Part shown: one piece after another, positions 1-8,079 of the stretch
How the letters are laid out: each line of letters starts with the position of its first letter
Position numbering within the stretch: position 1 is the first letter of the stretch
Assembly (NCBI RefSeq): GCF_004683905.1
Contig: NZ_CP038438.1
Coordinates: forward strand, 3,162,001-3,226,000
DNA length: 64,000 bases
Direction of reading: 5' to 3'
From: Pseudomonas fluorescens
Lineage (GTDB): Bacteria; Pseudomonadota; Gammaproteobacteria; Pseudomonadales; Pseudomonadaceae
Position numbers and translations under genes: made by a program
The notes under the pieces: generated by a model
Databases searched by the model: none
What the model saw: the letters and a program-made list of their open reading frames with translations, nothing else
Told to the model about the DNA's origin: nothing

Positions 1-24
1 TCTTTGGATAACAAGGTCACGGTC

Positions 25-321
25 ATGAAAGAATGCTCGACTCCGGCACAAATCAAGGCTTGCAGGGCTTTGGCCCTGGAACGCAATCGTCAACTGTTCG
101 AAGATGCCCACGCCCTCAACCGAGCGGCTTACGAGCTGCTGGAAGCGGACAATCTGGACCTCGAACAGTTTGAGCACTATCGAGCACTGCGCCGCAAAGC
201 CGATGCGAAGTTCGAGGAAGCCATCGATCACTTGTGCGTCCTCAACGAAGACTTCCCGCCGATTCCAATGTCACCGCATCACTCGCAGGAATTGCGTCGG
301 CAACTTGAAACCGTCGAATAA
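25..321 (+). CDS. small hypothetical protein
   Basis: An open frame of about 98 residues, rich in Glu, Leu, Ala and Arg and probably all helical. I do not recognise a family, and there is no signal peptide or membrane segment. I chose ATG 25 because an AAGG lies eight bases upstream. A TTG at position 4 is in frame, and the frame is open to the window edge, so the real start could be upstream. A strong hairpin terminator follows the stop, which supports this being the end of a transcript. Function is unknown. Confidence 0.6.
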   Translation: MKECSTPAQIKACRALALERNRQLFEDAHALNRAAYELLEADNLDLEQFEHYRALRRKADAKFEEAIDHLCVLNEDFPPIPMSPHHSQELRRQLETVE

Positions 322-331
322 AGCACACAAG

Positions 332-362
332 AAAAAGCCCGGCAGCGATGTCCGGGCTTTTT
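332..362 (+). terminator. bidirectional intrinsic terminator
   Basis: An A5-GCCCGG / CCGGGC-T5 hairpin with a nine-base loop sits between two convergent genes. The A run on one side and T run on the other let it work on both strands. Confidence 0.85.
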
Positions 363-375
363 CTTTGGGCGGCGT

Positions 376-912
376 TCAGCCCCCGGGGTTGGTCACCTGA
401 ATGAACACTGCATAAGCTCCGAGCAGGATCCAGAACGTGGCGAAGATCCATGGCGTGCGCACCGAAAACAACAGCGACTTGCGATAGCCCTTGTGGCTCG
501 ACTCCATTTCACTGAACAGCGGCGACTCGTCGTAAGCCATGCCCATGATCGGCTCGCTGCGCAACAACTCGCTCTGCTTGTAGTGCCAGTGATCGATGAT
601 GTCGTACGCCGCACGAATCCCCGGCCAGGCGTTGAGCGAACTGAGCAGCCCGAGCAGTGCGAGAAACGGCGGCACCACCAGCGTGAACAGCTTGCCCCAC
701 TCGGGGTTGAGGTTGGCCATGCACGAAGCGAAGGCAATCACCAGAAACGACTGCGCCGCGAGATAGGCATCGGTGCGATTGGCGAGGATGCTGGTTTCGT
801 ACTGGATTTCCTTGCGATAGAAATCCAGCCGTTCCTTAGGTGAGCCGAACATCTTGGCATCGTGTTCGGTCAGGTGCTCTTCAGCGCTGGGCTGAGTCAG
901 TATGCGGGGCAA
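376..912 (-). CDS. hypothetical inner-membrane protein
   Basis: About 178 residues. A hydrophilic N-terminal part of about 45 residues is followed by hydrophobic segments near 50-70 and 75-97 and a C-terminal one near 155-173, with a soluble loop between the last two. This suggests an inner-membrane protein with about three helices. The start is read as TTG at 912, with GGAG ten bases upstream; the first in-frame ATG (852) has no ribosome-binding site. It converges on the upstream small gene and shares its terminator. I do not recognise a catalytic motif and assign no function. Confidence 0.6.
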   Translation of the reverse strand: MPRILTQPSAEEHLTEHDAKMFGSPKERLDFYRKEIQYETSILANRTDAYLAAQSFLVIAFASCMANLNPEWGKLFTLVVPPFLALLGLLSSLNAWPGIRAAYDIIDHWHYKQSELLRSEPIMGMAYDESPLFSEMESSHKGYRKSLLFSVRTPWIFATFWILLGAYAVFIQVTNPGG

Positions 913-978
913 GGGACGCGCACTCCGTGGCGGGGAAACCTTTTAGAAGGCCCTCGCCACGGACAAGTTCAGGCGGAT

Positions 979-2901
979 TCACTTCATCGACTGCGCGATG
1001 ATTTCCACCAGGTTGAGCTGGGTGAATGGCTTGGGCAGACGCGGCAATTGCGCGGCAAAGCCTTCCAGACGTTCGGCGTAACCGGTGGCCAGAATGATCG
1101 GCAGATCCGGCTTGAGCAAACGCACCGCATGCGCCAGTTGCGCGCCGCTCATCTGCGGCATGGCCATGTCGGTGATCATCAGATCGATGACTTCGCCCTG
1201 CTCGAACAACGCCAGCGCCTTGGCACCGGACGTGGCGCTGATCACGCGATGGCCAAGGTCTTCGAGCAGCAGCGTGGTGCTGGTCATCACCAGCGAATCG
1301 TCGTCCACCACCAGCACGCTGAGGCGCGGCACCAACACCGGTTTGACCGCCGGGTAGAGGTTTTTTGCCGTCTCCCCGGCTAACGCCACCGGTATCCACA
1401 TTTCAGCGCGGGTGCCATGGCCTTTTTCGCTCTTGAGAATGAAACGGCCACCCAGTTGCTCGATAAAGCCATGCACCATCGACAAGCCCAGCCCGGTGCC
1501 CTTGCCCACGCCCTTGGTGGTGAAAAACGGATCCCTGGCCGAACCCAGCGTGGCTTCGTCCATGCCCTCACCCGTGTCGATCACGCTCAGGCACACATAG
1601 CGTCCCGCCGCCATTGACGAATGGCTTTGCTCAAGCACGACTTCCGGCTGCGCGCAAATGCACAGGCTGCCACCGTCGGCCATGGCGTCGCGGGCGTTGG
1701 TCGCCAGATTGAGCAACGCCAGTTCCAGTTGGTTGCTGTCGGCCAGCACCGGTTGCAGATCCTCGGGAAAGCGTGTCTCGATGCGAATCCCGGGGCCGAT
1801 CGAGCTGCGCAACAGCCCAGTGATGCCTTGCACCAGTTGCGGGATATCGACCGGCTCGGTCTTGAGTTCCTGACGGCGGGCGAAGGCCAGCATGCGTTGG
1901 GTCAGCGATACGCCACGCAATGCACCCTGCGTGGCGTTTTCCAGCAGACGGCTGTTTTTCGGGTCGTCACCGATGCGTTTTTGCAGAATCTCCAGATTGC
2001 CCAGAATCACCGTCAGCAAATTGTTGAAGTCATGGGCGATGCCGCCGCTGAGCTGACCGATGGCCTGCATCTTCTGCGCTTGGAACAATGCTTCGCGGGT
2101 CTTTTCCAGCGCCACTTGCGACTCATGGGCTTCGGTGACATCGCGGGTGATCTTGGCAAACCCGAGCAGCGTGCCGGTTTCGCCGCGAATGGCATCGACC
2201 ACCACGTGGGCCAGAAACCGCGTGCCATCCTTGCGCATGCGCCAGCTCTTGTTCTCGAAACGGCCCTCGCGGGTGGCAATCTCCAGCGCCCGTTGCGGTT
2301 CGCCGGCCACACGGTCTTCCGGGGTGTAGAAAATCGAAAAATGCTGGCCGATGATTTCTTCCGGCTGGTACCCCTTGATCCGCTGGGCGCCCTGATTCCA
2401 GTTGCTCACACGACCTTCGGGGCTGAGCATGTAGATCGCATAATCGGTGACACCCTGCACCAGCAGGCGAAACTGCTGTTCGCTTTGCTTGAGGGTTTCC
2501 TCGGCCATCTTGCGGTCGGTCAGGTCACGGGTGATCTTGGCATAGCCGAGCACTTTGCCGTTGGGATCAATGATCGGATCGATGACCACATGGCACCAGA
2601 AACTGGTGCCATCCTTGCGCACCCGCCAGCCTTCGCCTTCGAACCGTCCTTCGTGCAGCGCCGTGTCGAGCGCACGTTGCGGCAGGCCAGCCGCACGATC
2701 ATCGGCGGTATAGAAGCGCGAGAAATGCTCGCCGAGAATTTCCGCCTCTTCGTAGCCCTTGAAGCGTTTGGCGCCGGAGTTCCAGCTGGTGATGATGCCG
2801 TCCGGGTCGATCATGTAAATCGCATAATCGACCACCGCATCGATCAGCAGACGAAAACGCATCTGCTCGATCGCGGCAGTTTTGCTCGGGTTGTCACTCA
2901 T
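979..2901 (-). CDS. PAS-PAS hybrid sensor histidine kinase
   Basis: A soluble sensor kinase of about 640 residues with no membrane segment. Two tandem PAS domains (about 15-130 and 145-265) are closely similar to each other and each ends in the ITRD motif that precedes a PAC segment. A HisKA domain follows with phospho-acceptor His in GGIAHDFNN (about residue 290), then a HATPase_c domain with an N box (NLATNARDAM) and a G box (GKGTGLGLSM). A C-terminal receiver has its acceptor Asp in LMITDMAMP. It should sense a cytoplasmic signal through PAS and pass phosphate to its own receiver. The start is ATG 2901 with GGTGA five bases upstream; a GTG three codons earlier is the alternative. No dedicated response regulator is adjacent, so the output is unknown. 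Confidence 0.9.
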   Translation of the reverse strand: MSDNPSKTAAIEQMRFRLLIDAVVDYAIYMIDPDGIITSWNSGAKRFKGYEEAEILGEHFSRFYTADDRAAGLPQRALDTALHEGRFEGEGWRVRKDGTSFWCHVVIDPIIDPNGKVLGYAKITRDLTDRKMAEETLKQSEQQFRLLVQGVTDYAIYMLSPEGRVSNWNQGAQRIKGYQPEEIIGQHFSIFYTPEDRVAGEPQRALEIATREGRFENKSWRMRKDGTRFLAHVVVDAIRGETGTLLGFAKITRDVTEAHESQVALEKTREALFQAQKMQAIGQLSGGIAHDFNNLLTVILGNLEILQKRIGDDPKNSRLLENATQGALRGVSLTQRMLAFARRQELKTEPVDIPQLVQGITGLLRSSIGPGIRIETRFPEDLQPVLADSNQLELALLNLATNARDAMADGGSLCICAQPEVVLEQSHSSMAAGRYVCLSVIDTGEGMDEATLGSARDPFFTTKGVGKGTGLGLSMVHGFIEQLGGRFILKSEKGHGTRAEMWIPVALAGETAKNLYPAVKPVLVPRLSVLVVDDDSLVMTSTTLLLEDLGHRVISATSGAKALALFEQGEVIDLMITDMAMPQMSGAQLAHAVRLLKPDLPIILATGYAERLEGFAAQLPRLPKPFTQLNLVEIIAQSMK

Positions 2902-2977
2902 CAGGTTCACCGCTGGTTTTCATTAGCGCAAGTATGCGGCAATCCGGCGCCATGGGAAGGTGCAAACGCGCTTCTAT

Positions 2978-5269
2978 TCACGGCGTGATCAATGGGTTGA
3001 TTGAGGACGAGTCGGTGCCGAGCGACCACCAGCGTGGCAGCAGTTGCTGAATGCGCGGTTCGGCGAAGCGGTCATCGATCAGCATCACCACGCCACGATC
3101 TTCACGGGTGCGGATCACCCGCCCGGCGGCCTGCACCACTTTCTGCACGCCCGGATACAGATAGGTGTAGTCGTAACCGGCACCGAAAATCGCCGCCATG
3201 CGCCGTTTCAACTGTTCATTGACCGGGTTGAGCTGGGCCAGCCCCAGGGTCGCAATGAATGCGCCGATCAGCCGTGCCCCGGGCAGGTCGATGCCCTCGC
3301 CGAACGCACCGCCCAACACGGCGAAGCCAATGCCCTGACTGTCGGCGGTGAACTGATCGAGAAACGCCTGCCGCTGTCCTTCGGCCATGCCCCGGGACTG
3401 CTGCCACAGATTGATCTGCGGATGGCGTTCGGCGAGCAGCGTCAGCACCTGTTGCAGGTAATCGAAGCTGCTGAAGAACGCCAGGTAATTGCCCGGGCGC
3501 TCGCTGAACTGGCGGGCGATCAGCTCGACGATCGGTTCCAGCGACGCCTGGCGATGATTGAAGCGCGTGGAGATACGGCTGACGATCTGCACTTGCAGCT
3601 GTTCGGCGCTGAAGGGTGATTCGACGTCTATGCATACCGTGTCGGCGGGCGTGCCGAGCAGATCGGCGTAATAGCGTCGCGGGCTCAGCGTCGCCGAGAA
3701 CAACACGCTGCTGCGCGCCGCTTTCAGGCGTGGGCCGATGAACGCCGCCGGCACCACGTTGCGCAGGCACAACTGCGACAGCGGCCGCTTGCGCTCAAGG
3801 TCGCGCTTGCTGATGTCGAACAGGTAATGCTCGTCGAACAGTTCCGCCACCCGGCCGAACTGCAGCATGTCGAAATAGAAGGTTTGCAGCGCGCTGTCGA
3901 GTCCCTGCGGATGGTCGTTGAGGTAATCACCAATGGCCGCGCTGCACAGCGACACCGCTTGCAGCAGTTTCTCCGGGGCCTTGTCGTAGGCTTGATACGG
4001 CGCCAGTTGCGGCTGATGCAGCGCGTTCCACTCGCGGTTGACCCGTTGCAGGGATTTTTTCAGCACCTCGGGAGCGCTCTTGCGCACACTGGCCAGCGCG
4101 GCCTGATCGAGACTGGCGCTGTACATCGAGCGCCCGCGTTCGACCAGGTTGTGCGCTTCATCGGCCAGCACCGCAACCTTCCACTGATTGAGCTGGGCCA
4201 GACCGAACAGCAGCGCGCTGAAATCGAAGTAATAGTTGTAGTCCGCCACCACCACGTCGGCCCAGCGGGCCATTTCCTGGCTCAAGTAATACGGGCACAC
4301 CGTGTGCTCACGGGCCACTTCGCGCATCGCCGCCTGATCGAGCAGATTGATCCGGCTGGCCGCTTGCCGGGCGGCGGGCAGGCGATCATAAAAGCCCTGG
4401 GCCAACGGGCAGGATTCACCGTGACAGGCTTTGTCCGGGTGTTCGCAGGCCTTGTCGCGGGCGACCATCTCCAGCACCCGCAGCGGCAAGCGTTCAGACT
4501 GATCGAACAACACCTGACTGGCATCCAGCGCCAGTTTGCGCCCCGGGGTCTTGGCGGTCAGAAAGAACACCTTGTCCAGTTGCTGCGGCGCCAGCGCCTT
4601 GAGCATCGGGAATAGCGTGCCAAGGGTTTTACCGATCCCGGTGGGCGCCTGGGCCATCAGGCAGCGGCCGGTGCTGACCGCTTTGAACACCGATTCGGCC
4701 AGATGCCGTTGGCCGGGGCGAAAGTCCGCATGGGGAAAGGCCAATTGCTGCCCGGCCAGATTGCGCGCCTCGCGATGGGCCATTTCCTGCTCGGCCCAGT
4801 TCAGGAAAAGCCGGCATTGTTGTTCGAAAAATTCCTGCAAGACCGGCGCATTGAAGGCCTCGACCAGACAGGTTTCCTTTTCGCTGACGATGTCGAAATA
4901 CACCAGCGCCAGATTGATCTGCGCAAGTTCAAGCTTGCGGCACATCAGCCAGCCGTAGATTTTCGCCTGTGCCCAATGCAGCTGCCGATGGTTGGCCGGT
5001 TGCTTGCTGAGGTCGCCGCGATAGGTTTTGACTTCTTCCAGACAGTTCTGCGCCGGGTCATAGCCGTCCGCCCTGCCCCTGACCTTCAATTGCAGAAACT
5101 CGCCTTCCAGTGCCACTTCGCTTTGGTATTTGTCGCTACGCCGCGAGGCCACGGTACGGTGCCCGAGCATGCCTTCGAGGGCTGTCGGTGAAGGGGTAAA
5201 ACGCAGGTCGAGGTCGCCGGTCTTGGCGGTGAACTCGCACAGCGCGCGGACGGCAATGCTGTAGCTCAA
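2978..5269 (-). CDS. Cas4-like nuclease / Fe-S XPD-DinG-type helicase
   Basis: About 763 residues. The N-terminal part has PD-(D/E)XK signatures of the Cas4/RecB nuclease type: Asp near 68, EVK at 79-81 and a QAKIY motif at 101-105. The rest is a superfamily 2 XPD/DinG-like helicase with Walker A APTGIGKT (Lys 214), four cysteines placed as an Fe-S cluster (275, 282, 287, 325), a DEAH box (370-373) and a late arginine-finger region (GRVIRT). The start is TTG 5269, which overlaps the fan1 stop as TTGA and has GGAG eight bases upstream; an upstream ATG (5329) lies inside fan1 and has no such support. Coupling to fan1 points to DNA-damage processing, a role that is inferred. Confidence 0.85.
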   Translation of the reverse strand: MSYSIAVRALCEFTAKTGDLDLRFTPSPTALEGMLGHRTVASRRSDKYQSEVALEGEFLQLKVRGRADGYDPAQNCLEEVKTYRGDLSKQPANHRQLHWAQAKIYGWLMCRKLELAQINLALVYFDIVSEKETCLVEAFNAPVLQEFFEQQCRLFLNWAEQEMAHREARNLAGQQLAFPHADFRPGQRHLAESVFKAVSTGRCLMAQAPTGIGKTLGTLFPMLKALAPQQLDKVFFLTAKTPGRKLALDASQVLFDQSERLPLRVLEMVARDKACEHPDKACHGESCPLAQGFYDRLPAARQAASRINLLDQAAMREVAREHTVCPYYLSQEMARWADVVVADYNYYFDFSALLFGLAQLNQWKVAVLADEAHNLVERGRSMYSASLDQAALASVRKSAPEVLKKSLQRVNREWNALHQPQLAPYQAYDKAPEKLLQAVSLCSAAIGDYLNDHPQGLDSALQTFYFDMLQFGRVAELFDEHYLFDISKRDLERKRPLSQLCLRNVVPAAFIGPRLKAARSSVLFSATLSPRRYYADLLGTPADTVCIDVESPFSAEQLQVQIVSRISTRFNHRQASLEPIVELIARQFSERPGNYLAFFSSFDYLQQVLTLLAERHPQINLWQQSRGMAEGQRQAFLDQFTADSQGIGFAVLGGAFGEGIDLPGARLIGAFIATLGLAQLNPVNEQLKRRMAAIFGAGYDYTYLYPGVQKVVQAAGRVIRTREDRGVVMLIDDRFAEPRIQQLLPRWWSLGTDSSSINPLITP

Positions 5270-6918
5270 GCGCTCTGCTCCGCCCATTGCACGTAGCACA
5301 CGGCGACCGGCATCTGGTGTTGGTGGCAAAATTCCAGCCAGCGCAGTTGGTTGTCCTGCAAGCGGTCACCGGGGCCTTTGACTTCGATCATGCGGTAGGT
5401 CTTGTGCTGCGGCCAGAACTGGATCAGATCCGGCATGCCGGCGCGATTGGCCTTGATGTCGAGCAGCAGGCGATTGAACCAGTGCTTGAGGTGTTCCGCC
5501 GGCAAACACGCCAGCGCCTGCTCCAGCAGTTGCTCATTCAACGCGCCCCAGAACACGAACGGCGACTGCACGCCCCATTTGGCGGCGAAGCGCTCACGAA
5601 TGGTCGCCGCATAACGGCCGTCGTCGAGTTGGTCGAGACAGGCCTGGAACAGTTCGGCGCGGCGTTGCTGAAAGTCTTCGTTGAGCAGATCCACCGGCCC
5701 GCGCTGGAACGGATGAAAGAACGCTCCCGGCAACGGCGCAAAAATCGCCGGCCAGCACAACAGGCCGAACAGCGAGTTGATCAGGCTGTTCTCGACGTAG
5801 TGCACCGGGCCACTGTCTTCGTGCAAATGCGCCTGCACGTAAAACTCCACAGACAATCCCGGATCAGTGCGCGGCAGTTGCAGATCGAGGCGCTCGACCG
5901 GGCGTGGCGTTGCCCGTTTGAGCGGCGGCCCGCCGAGTTTGCGTCGCAGGCGGGGCAGCATCCGCTGCAGACTCTGCTGTTCGGCGGCGCTTTCCGGCGC
6001 CTGTTCGGCGAGGCTGGCGAGCTCCAGCGCCAGTGCGTATTCGCCACAGCGCTCCAGCACGCGGATCATTCGCTGACGGGCGCCGGGGTAGGCGCAATCG
6101 CGGTAAATGCTCAGCGCCAGGGCGAACTCAGTGATGCGTTCGCAATACTGGCCGATCTGGAACAGCACCTTGCCGCGCCGCCGCTGCAGCCACGGGTTGT
6201 CGAACTGCAACGCGCGGACCTGCTCGACGATGGGCTCCAACGGTTCACCGGCTTCGAAAAGCAGTTGGCAATGATGCAGGAACAGGCAGGCGTCAACGTC
6301 TTCACGGCTGCGCAGACCACGGGAGTCAGCGCAGAACTCGACTTTTTCGTAGGTAAAGATCCCGAGGTCGGCGAGGACGAATTCCGACCAGTCCTGATAA
6401 AGATTGCCGAAGAACATCAGACGCAGGCGGTCGCACAGGTCCATGATGGTCAGGCTGAGCAAGCGGTCGCCGAGCGTCGGTGCCCAAACGGAGAGGCTGC
6501 GCGACTCGCTGAATTGCTCGGCGAGCGGCGGCAGCCAGTCGTCCTTGCGGCCCTTGGGTTGCTCGATAAAGCTGCCGAACGCCTGCAGCAGTTCAGCCTT
6601 GAGCAACACGTCGAACACTTCGGGCATGCTCAATAAAGCCTGATCGTCGAGCCAGCCGTGACGCAACAACGGCTGCGCGGCGTTGCTGATGTCCCCGATT
6701 TCCGGGTAGTTGAGTTTGCCGAAGCGGAAATGCACGCCCTTGCGCATTATCATGCGCACCAGCAAACCCTGCGAAGCGCGTGGCAAGGCCTTGAAGTCGC
6801 GGATAAAGCCGTGCTCGGATTCGCTCATCACATCGGCATAGCGAAGCTCAAGCCAATCAAGCACTTGCCGGAAGTTGTTGAGGTAATAGAACGGATCGTC
6901 GAGCGGGTTGGCAGTCAC
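5266..6918 (-). CDS. fan1: FAN1-type VRR-NUC structure-specific nuclease
   Basis: About 550 residues, the size of bacterial FAN1 such as the P. aeruginosa protein. The C-terminal VRR-NUC domain carries the catalytic set in GMPDL (Asp 497) and EVKGPGD (Glu 512, Lys 514). The N-terminal part (PRASQGLLVRMIMRKG region) matches the SAP-like DNA-binding part of FAN1, and the middle is TPR-like and helical. FAN1 cleaves 5' flaps and helps unhook DNA interstrand crosslinks. It is followed by the nuclease-helicase gene with a four-base overlap, so the two are probably made together. The start appears to be GTG 6918 without a clear ribosome-binding site. A LexA-like site lies about 30 bases upstream. 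Confidence 0.88.
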   Translation of the reverse strand: MTANPLDDPFYYLNNFRQVLDWLELRYADVMSESEHGFIRDFKALPRASQGLLVRMIMRKGVHFRFGKLNYPEIGDISNAAQPLLRHGWLDDQALLSMPEVFDVLLKAELLQAFGSFIEQPKGRKDDWLPPLAEQFSESRSLSVWAPTLGDRLLSLTIMDLCDRLRLMFFGNLYQDWSEFVLADLGIFTYEKVEFCADSRGLRSREDVDACLFLHHCQLLFEAGEPLEPIVEQVRALQFDNPWLQRRRGKVLFQIGQYCERITEFALALSIYRDCAYPGARQRMIRVLERCGEYALALELASLAEQAPESAAEQQSLQRMLPRLRRKLGGPPLKRATPRPVERLDLQLPRTDPGLSVEFYVQAHLHEDSGPVHYVENSLINSLFGLLCWPAIFAPLPGAFFHPFQRGPVDLLNEDFQQRRAELFQACLDQLDDGRYAATIRERFAAKWGVQSPFVFWGALNEQLLEQALACLPAEHLKHWFNRLLLDIKANRAGMPDLIQFWPQHKTYRMIEVKGPGDRLQDNQLRWLEFCHQHQMPVAVCYVQWAEQSA

Positions 6919-6946
6919 GGTAATTCAGGGCCATGGCGAGCGAATA

Positions 6947-6962
6947 CTGGTTATGCGTACAG
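6947..6962 (-). promoter_or_regulatory. candidate LexA-type operator before fan1
   Basis: The sequence CTGGTTATGCGTACAG fits the CTGT-N8-ACAG SOS operator with one half-site mismatch. It lies 29 bases upstream of the fan1 start. Its DNA-repair neighbour makes SOS control plausible, but the site is imperfect. Confidence 0.3.
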
Positions 6963-7030
6963 ATACCAGCTCTGCCCCGTCGCGTGCAAACGGAAAAAGA
7001 TCAGTGGCAGCGCAATCGGGATTTTTTCAG

Positions 7031-7064
7031 GGTGCCATCGAACTTTTCCCCGTTCGATGGCACC
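7031..7064 (+). repeat. perfect 13-bp inverted repeat, intergenic hairpin
   Basis: GGTGCCATCGAAC and its exact complement are separated by eight bases (TTTTCCCC) between two divergent genes. No T run follows on either strand, so it is not a normal terminator. It lies about 60 bases before the lipoprotein start and could be a 5'-UTR hairpin or an operator. Confidence 0.6.
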
Positions 7065-7122
7065 AACCGCGTTAGAGACCGAAGTCGGTCAATTGATATG
7101 GAATGAGGGATTTGAGGTGGGT

Positions 7123-7347
7123 ATGAACATCAAGACTCTGGGTCTTCCCCTGGCGGTAGCAGCCTTCCTGGCATTGGGCGGCTGCTCGACACCGACCGTG
7201 GTGACCTTGCAGAACGGTACTCAGTATTTGACCAAGGACATGCCGAAAACCAAGAACAAGGACGGGTTCTATGAGTTCGAGGATATTTCCGGGACCAAGG
7301 TGAAGGTCCGCTCTGACGAAGTCGCGACGGTGCGCAAGGAAGACTGA
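7123..7347 (+). CDS. YgdI/YgdR-family small lipoprotein
   Basis: A 74-residue lipoprotein. The signal peptide ends in a lipobox with Cys 21 (LALGGC). The mature part, with a VTLQNGTQYLT start, a central EFEDISG and a basic VKVRSDEV segment, fits the YgdI/YgdR (DUF903) family of small SH3-like lipoproteins of about 75 residues. The start ATG 7123 has GAGGTGG just upstream; the frame is open further upstream, but the signal peptide fixes the start. The exact cell-envelope role is unknown. Confidence 0.85.
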   Translation: MNIKTLGLPLAVAAFLALGGCSTPTVVTLQNGTQYLTKDMPKTKNKDGFYEFEDISGTKVKVRSDEVATVRKED

Positions 7348-7361
7348 CACCCTGCTGTACG

Positions 7362-7446
7362 TGTAGGAGCTGCCGAAGGCTGCGATCTTTTGACTTTGTT
7401 TTTCAAGATCAAAATCAAAAGATCGCAGCCTTCGGCAGCTCCTACA
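7362..7446. repeat. REP/REPIN-type palindrome (GTAGGAGCTGCCG type)
   Basis: An imperfect 85-bp palindrome. Both arms contain TGTAGGAGCTGCCGAAGGC and GCGATCTTTTGA. It lies between the convergent lipoprotein and secreted-protein genes and could also act as a terminator. The same element type recurs at 58416-58494. Confidence 0.85.
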
Positions 7447-7466
7447 GAAGGCAGTCAAAGCGTGGG

Positions 7467-7841
7467 TTATTCGGAAGCAGGCAAACCCACAATGCTGTGA
7501 TCACAGCTGAAATACTGTTCACCCCGCCGTGCCAGCTCGGCTTGCAGACGCCGGCAGCGTTCCAGATCCTGTTGGGTCATGCGGTCAATGCTCAGATTGC
7601 CAGTGGCTTGCTGCTGTTTGCCGTCACCCAGGCGAATGGTCACGAACGGCTGTTCGGGCTGGATCTGAAACAGGCTTTTCTCTTCGACCGGCTCGGCGGC
7701 TTCGGTCTTCGCCGGTTTCGGCAATTGATCGCTACTGATGCCGTAGCGGCTCAGAATCGAGGTTTGAGGCAGATCGGCCCAGGCATTGGCCGATAACAGC
7801 GCCAGTCCGACAACCCCGACATACCCCTTGAACCTTTTCAC
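7467..7841 (-). CDS. hypothetical secreted protein
   Basis: About 124 residues with an N-terminal signal peptide ending near AWA-D, and a Cys pair (CRRLQ and FSCDH) that may form a disulphide in the periplasm. The mature part is rich in Gln, Glu and Pro. The start is GTG 7841, with AGGAG eight bases upstream; an upstream ATG in the same frame lacks a binding site. I do not recognise the family. It stands alone between two REP elements and is transcribed toward the lipoprotein gene. Confidence 0.7.
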   Translation of the reverse strand: MKRFKGYVGVVGLALLSANAWADLPQTSILSRYGISSDQLPKPAKTEAAEPVEEKSLFQIQPEQPFVTIRLGDGKQQQATGNLSIDRMTQQDLERCRRLQAELARRGEQYFSCDHSIVGLPASE

Positions 7842-7971
7842 GTGTGCATCTCCTGTACTCAATGGCGGCTGGCTATAGAACGTGTGTGCACGTGCTGGCT
7901 TTAGGCCGCTTCTGCTGTTTGCAGAGCTTTTGAGTCAGGGTGTGGCTGTTGAGTCACTTTTGATACCGAGT

Positions 7972-8066
7972 TGTGGCGAGGGAGCTTGCTCCCGCTTGAG
8001 CGCGTAGCGCTCACAAAATCTTCAGGGCCGCTTCGCGACCCAGCGGGAGCAAGCTCCCTCGCCACA
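7972..8066. repeat. REP/REPIN-type palindrome (GAGGGAGCTTGCTCCC type)
   Basis: Two inverted arms of TGTGGCGAGGGAGCTTGCTC flank about 45 bases. It lies downstream of the first lipase gene and upstream of the secreted-protein gene. This is a different sequence class from the element at 7362. Confidence 0.85.
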
Positions 8067-8079
8067 GGTTACGGATGCA

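Noticed and set aside
1621..2988. Plus-strand frame of about 455 codons opposite the PAS kinase
   Set aside because: No domain, biased composition and complete overlap with a well-supported gene.
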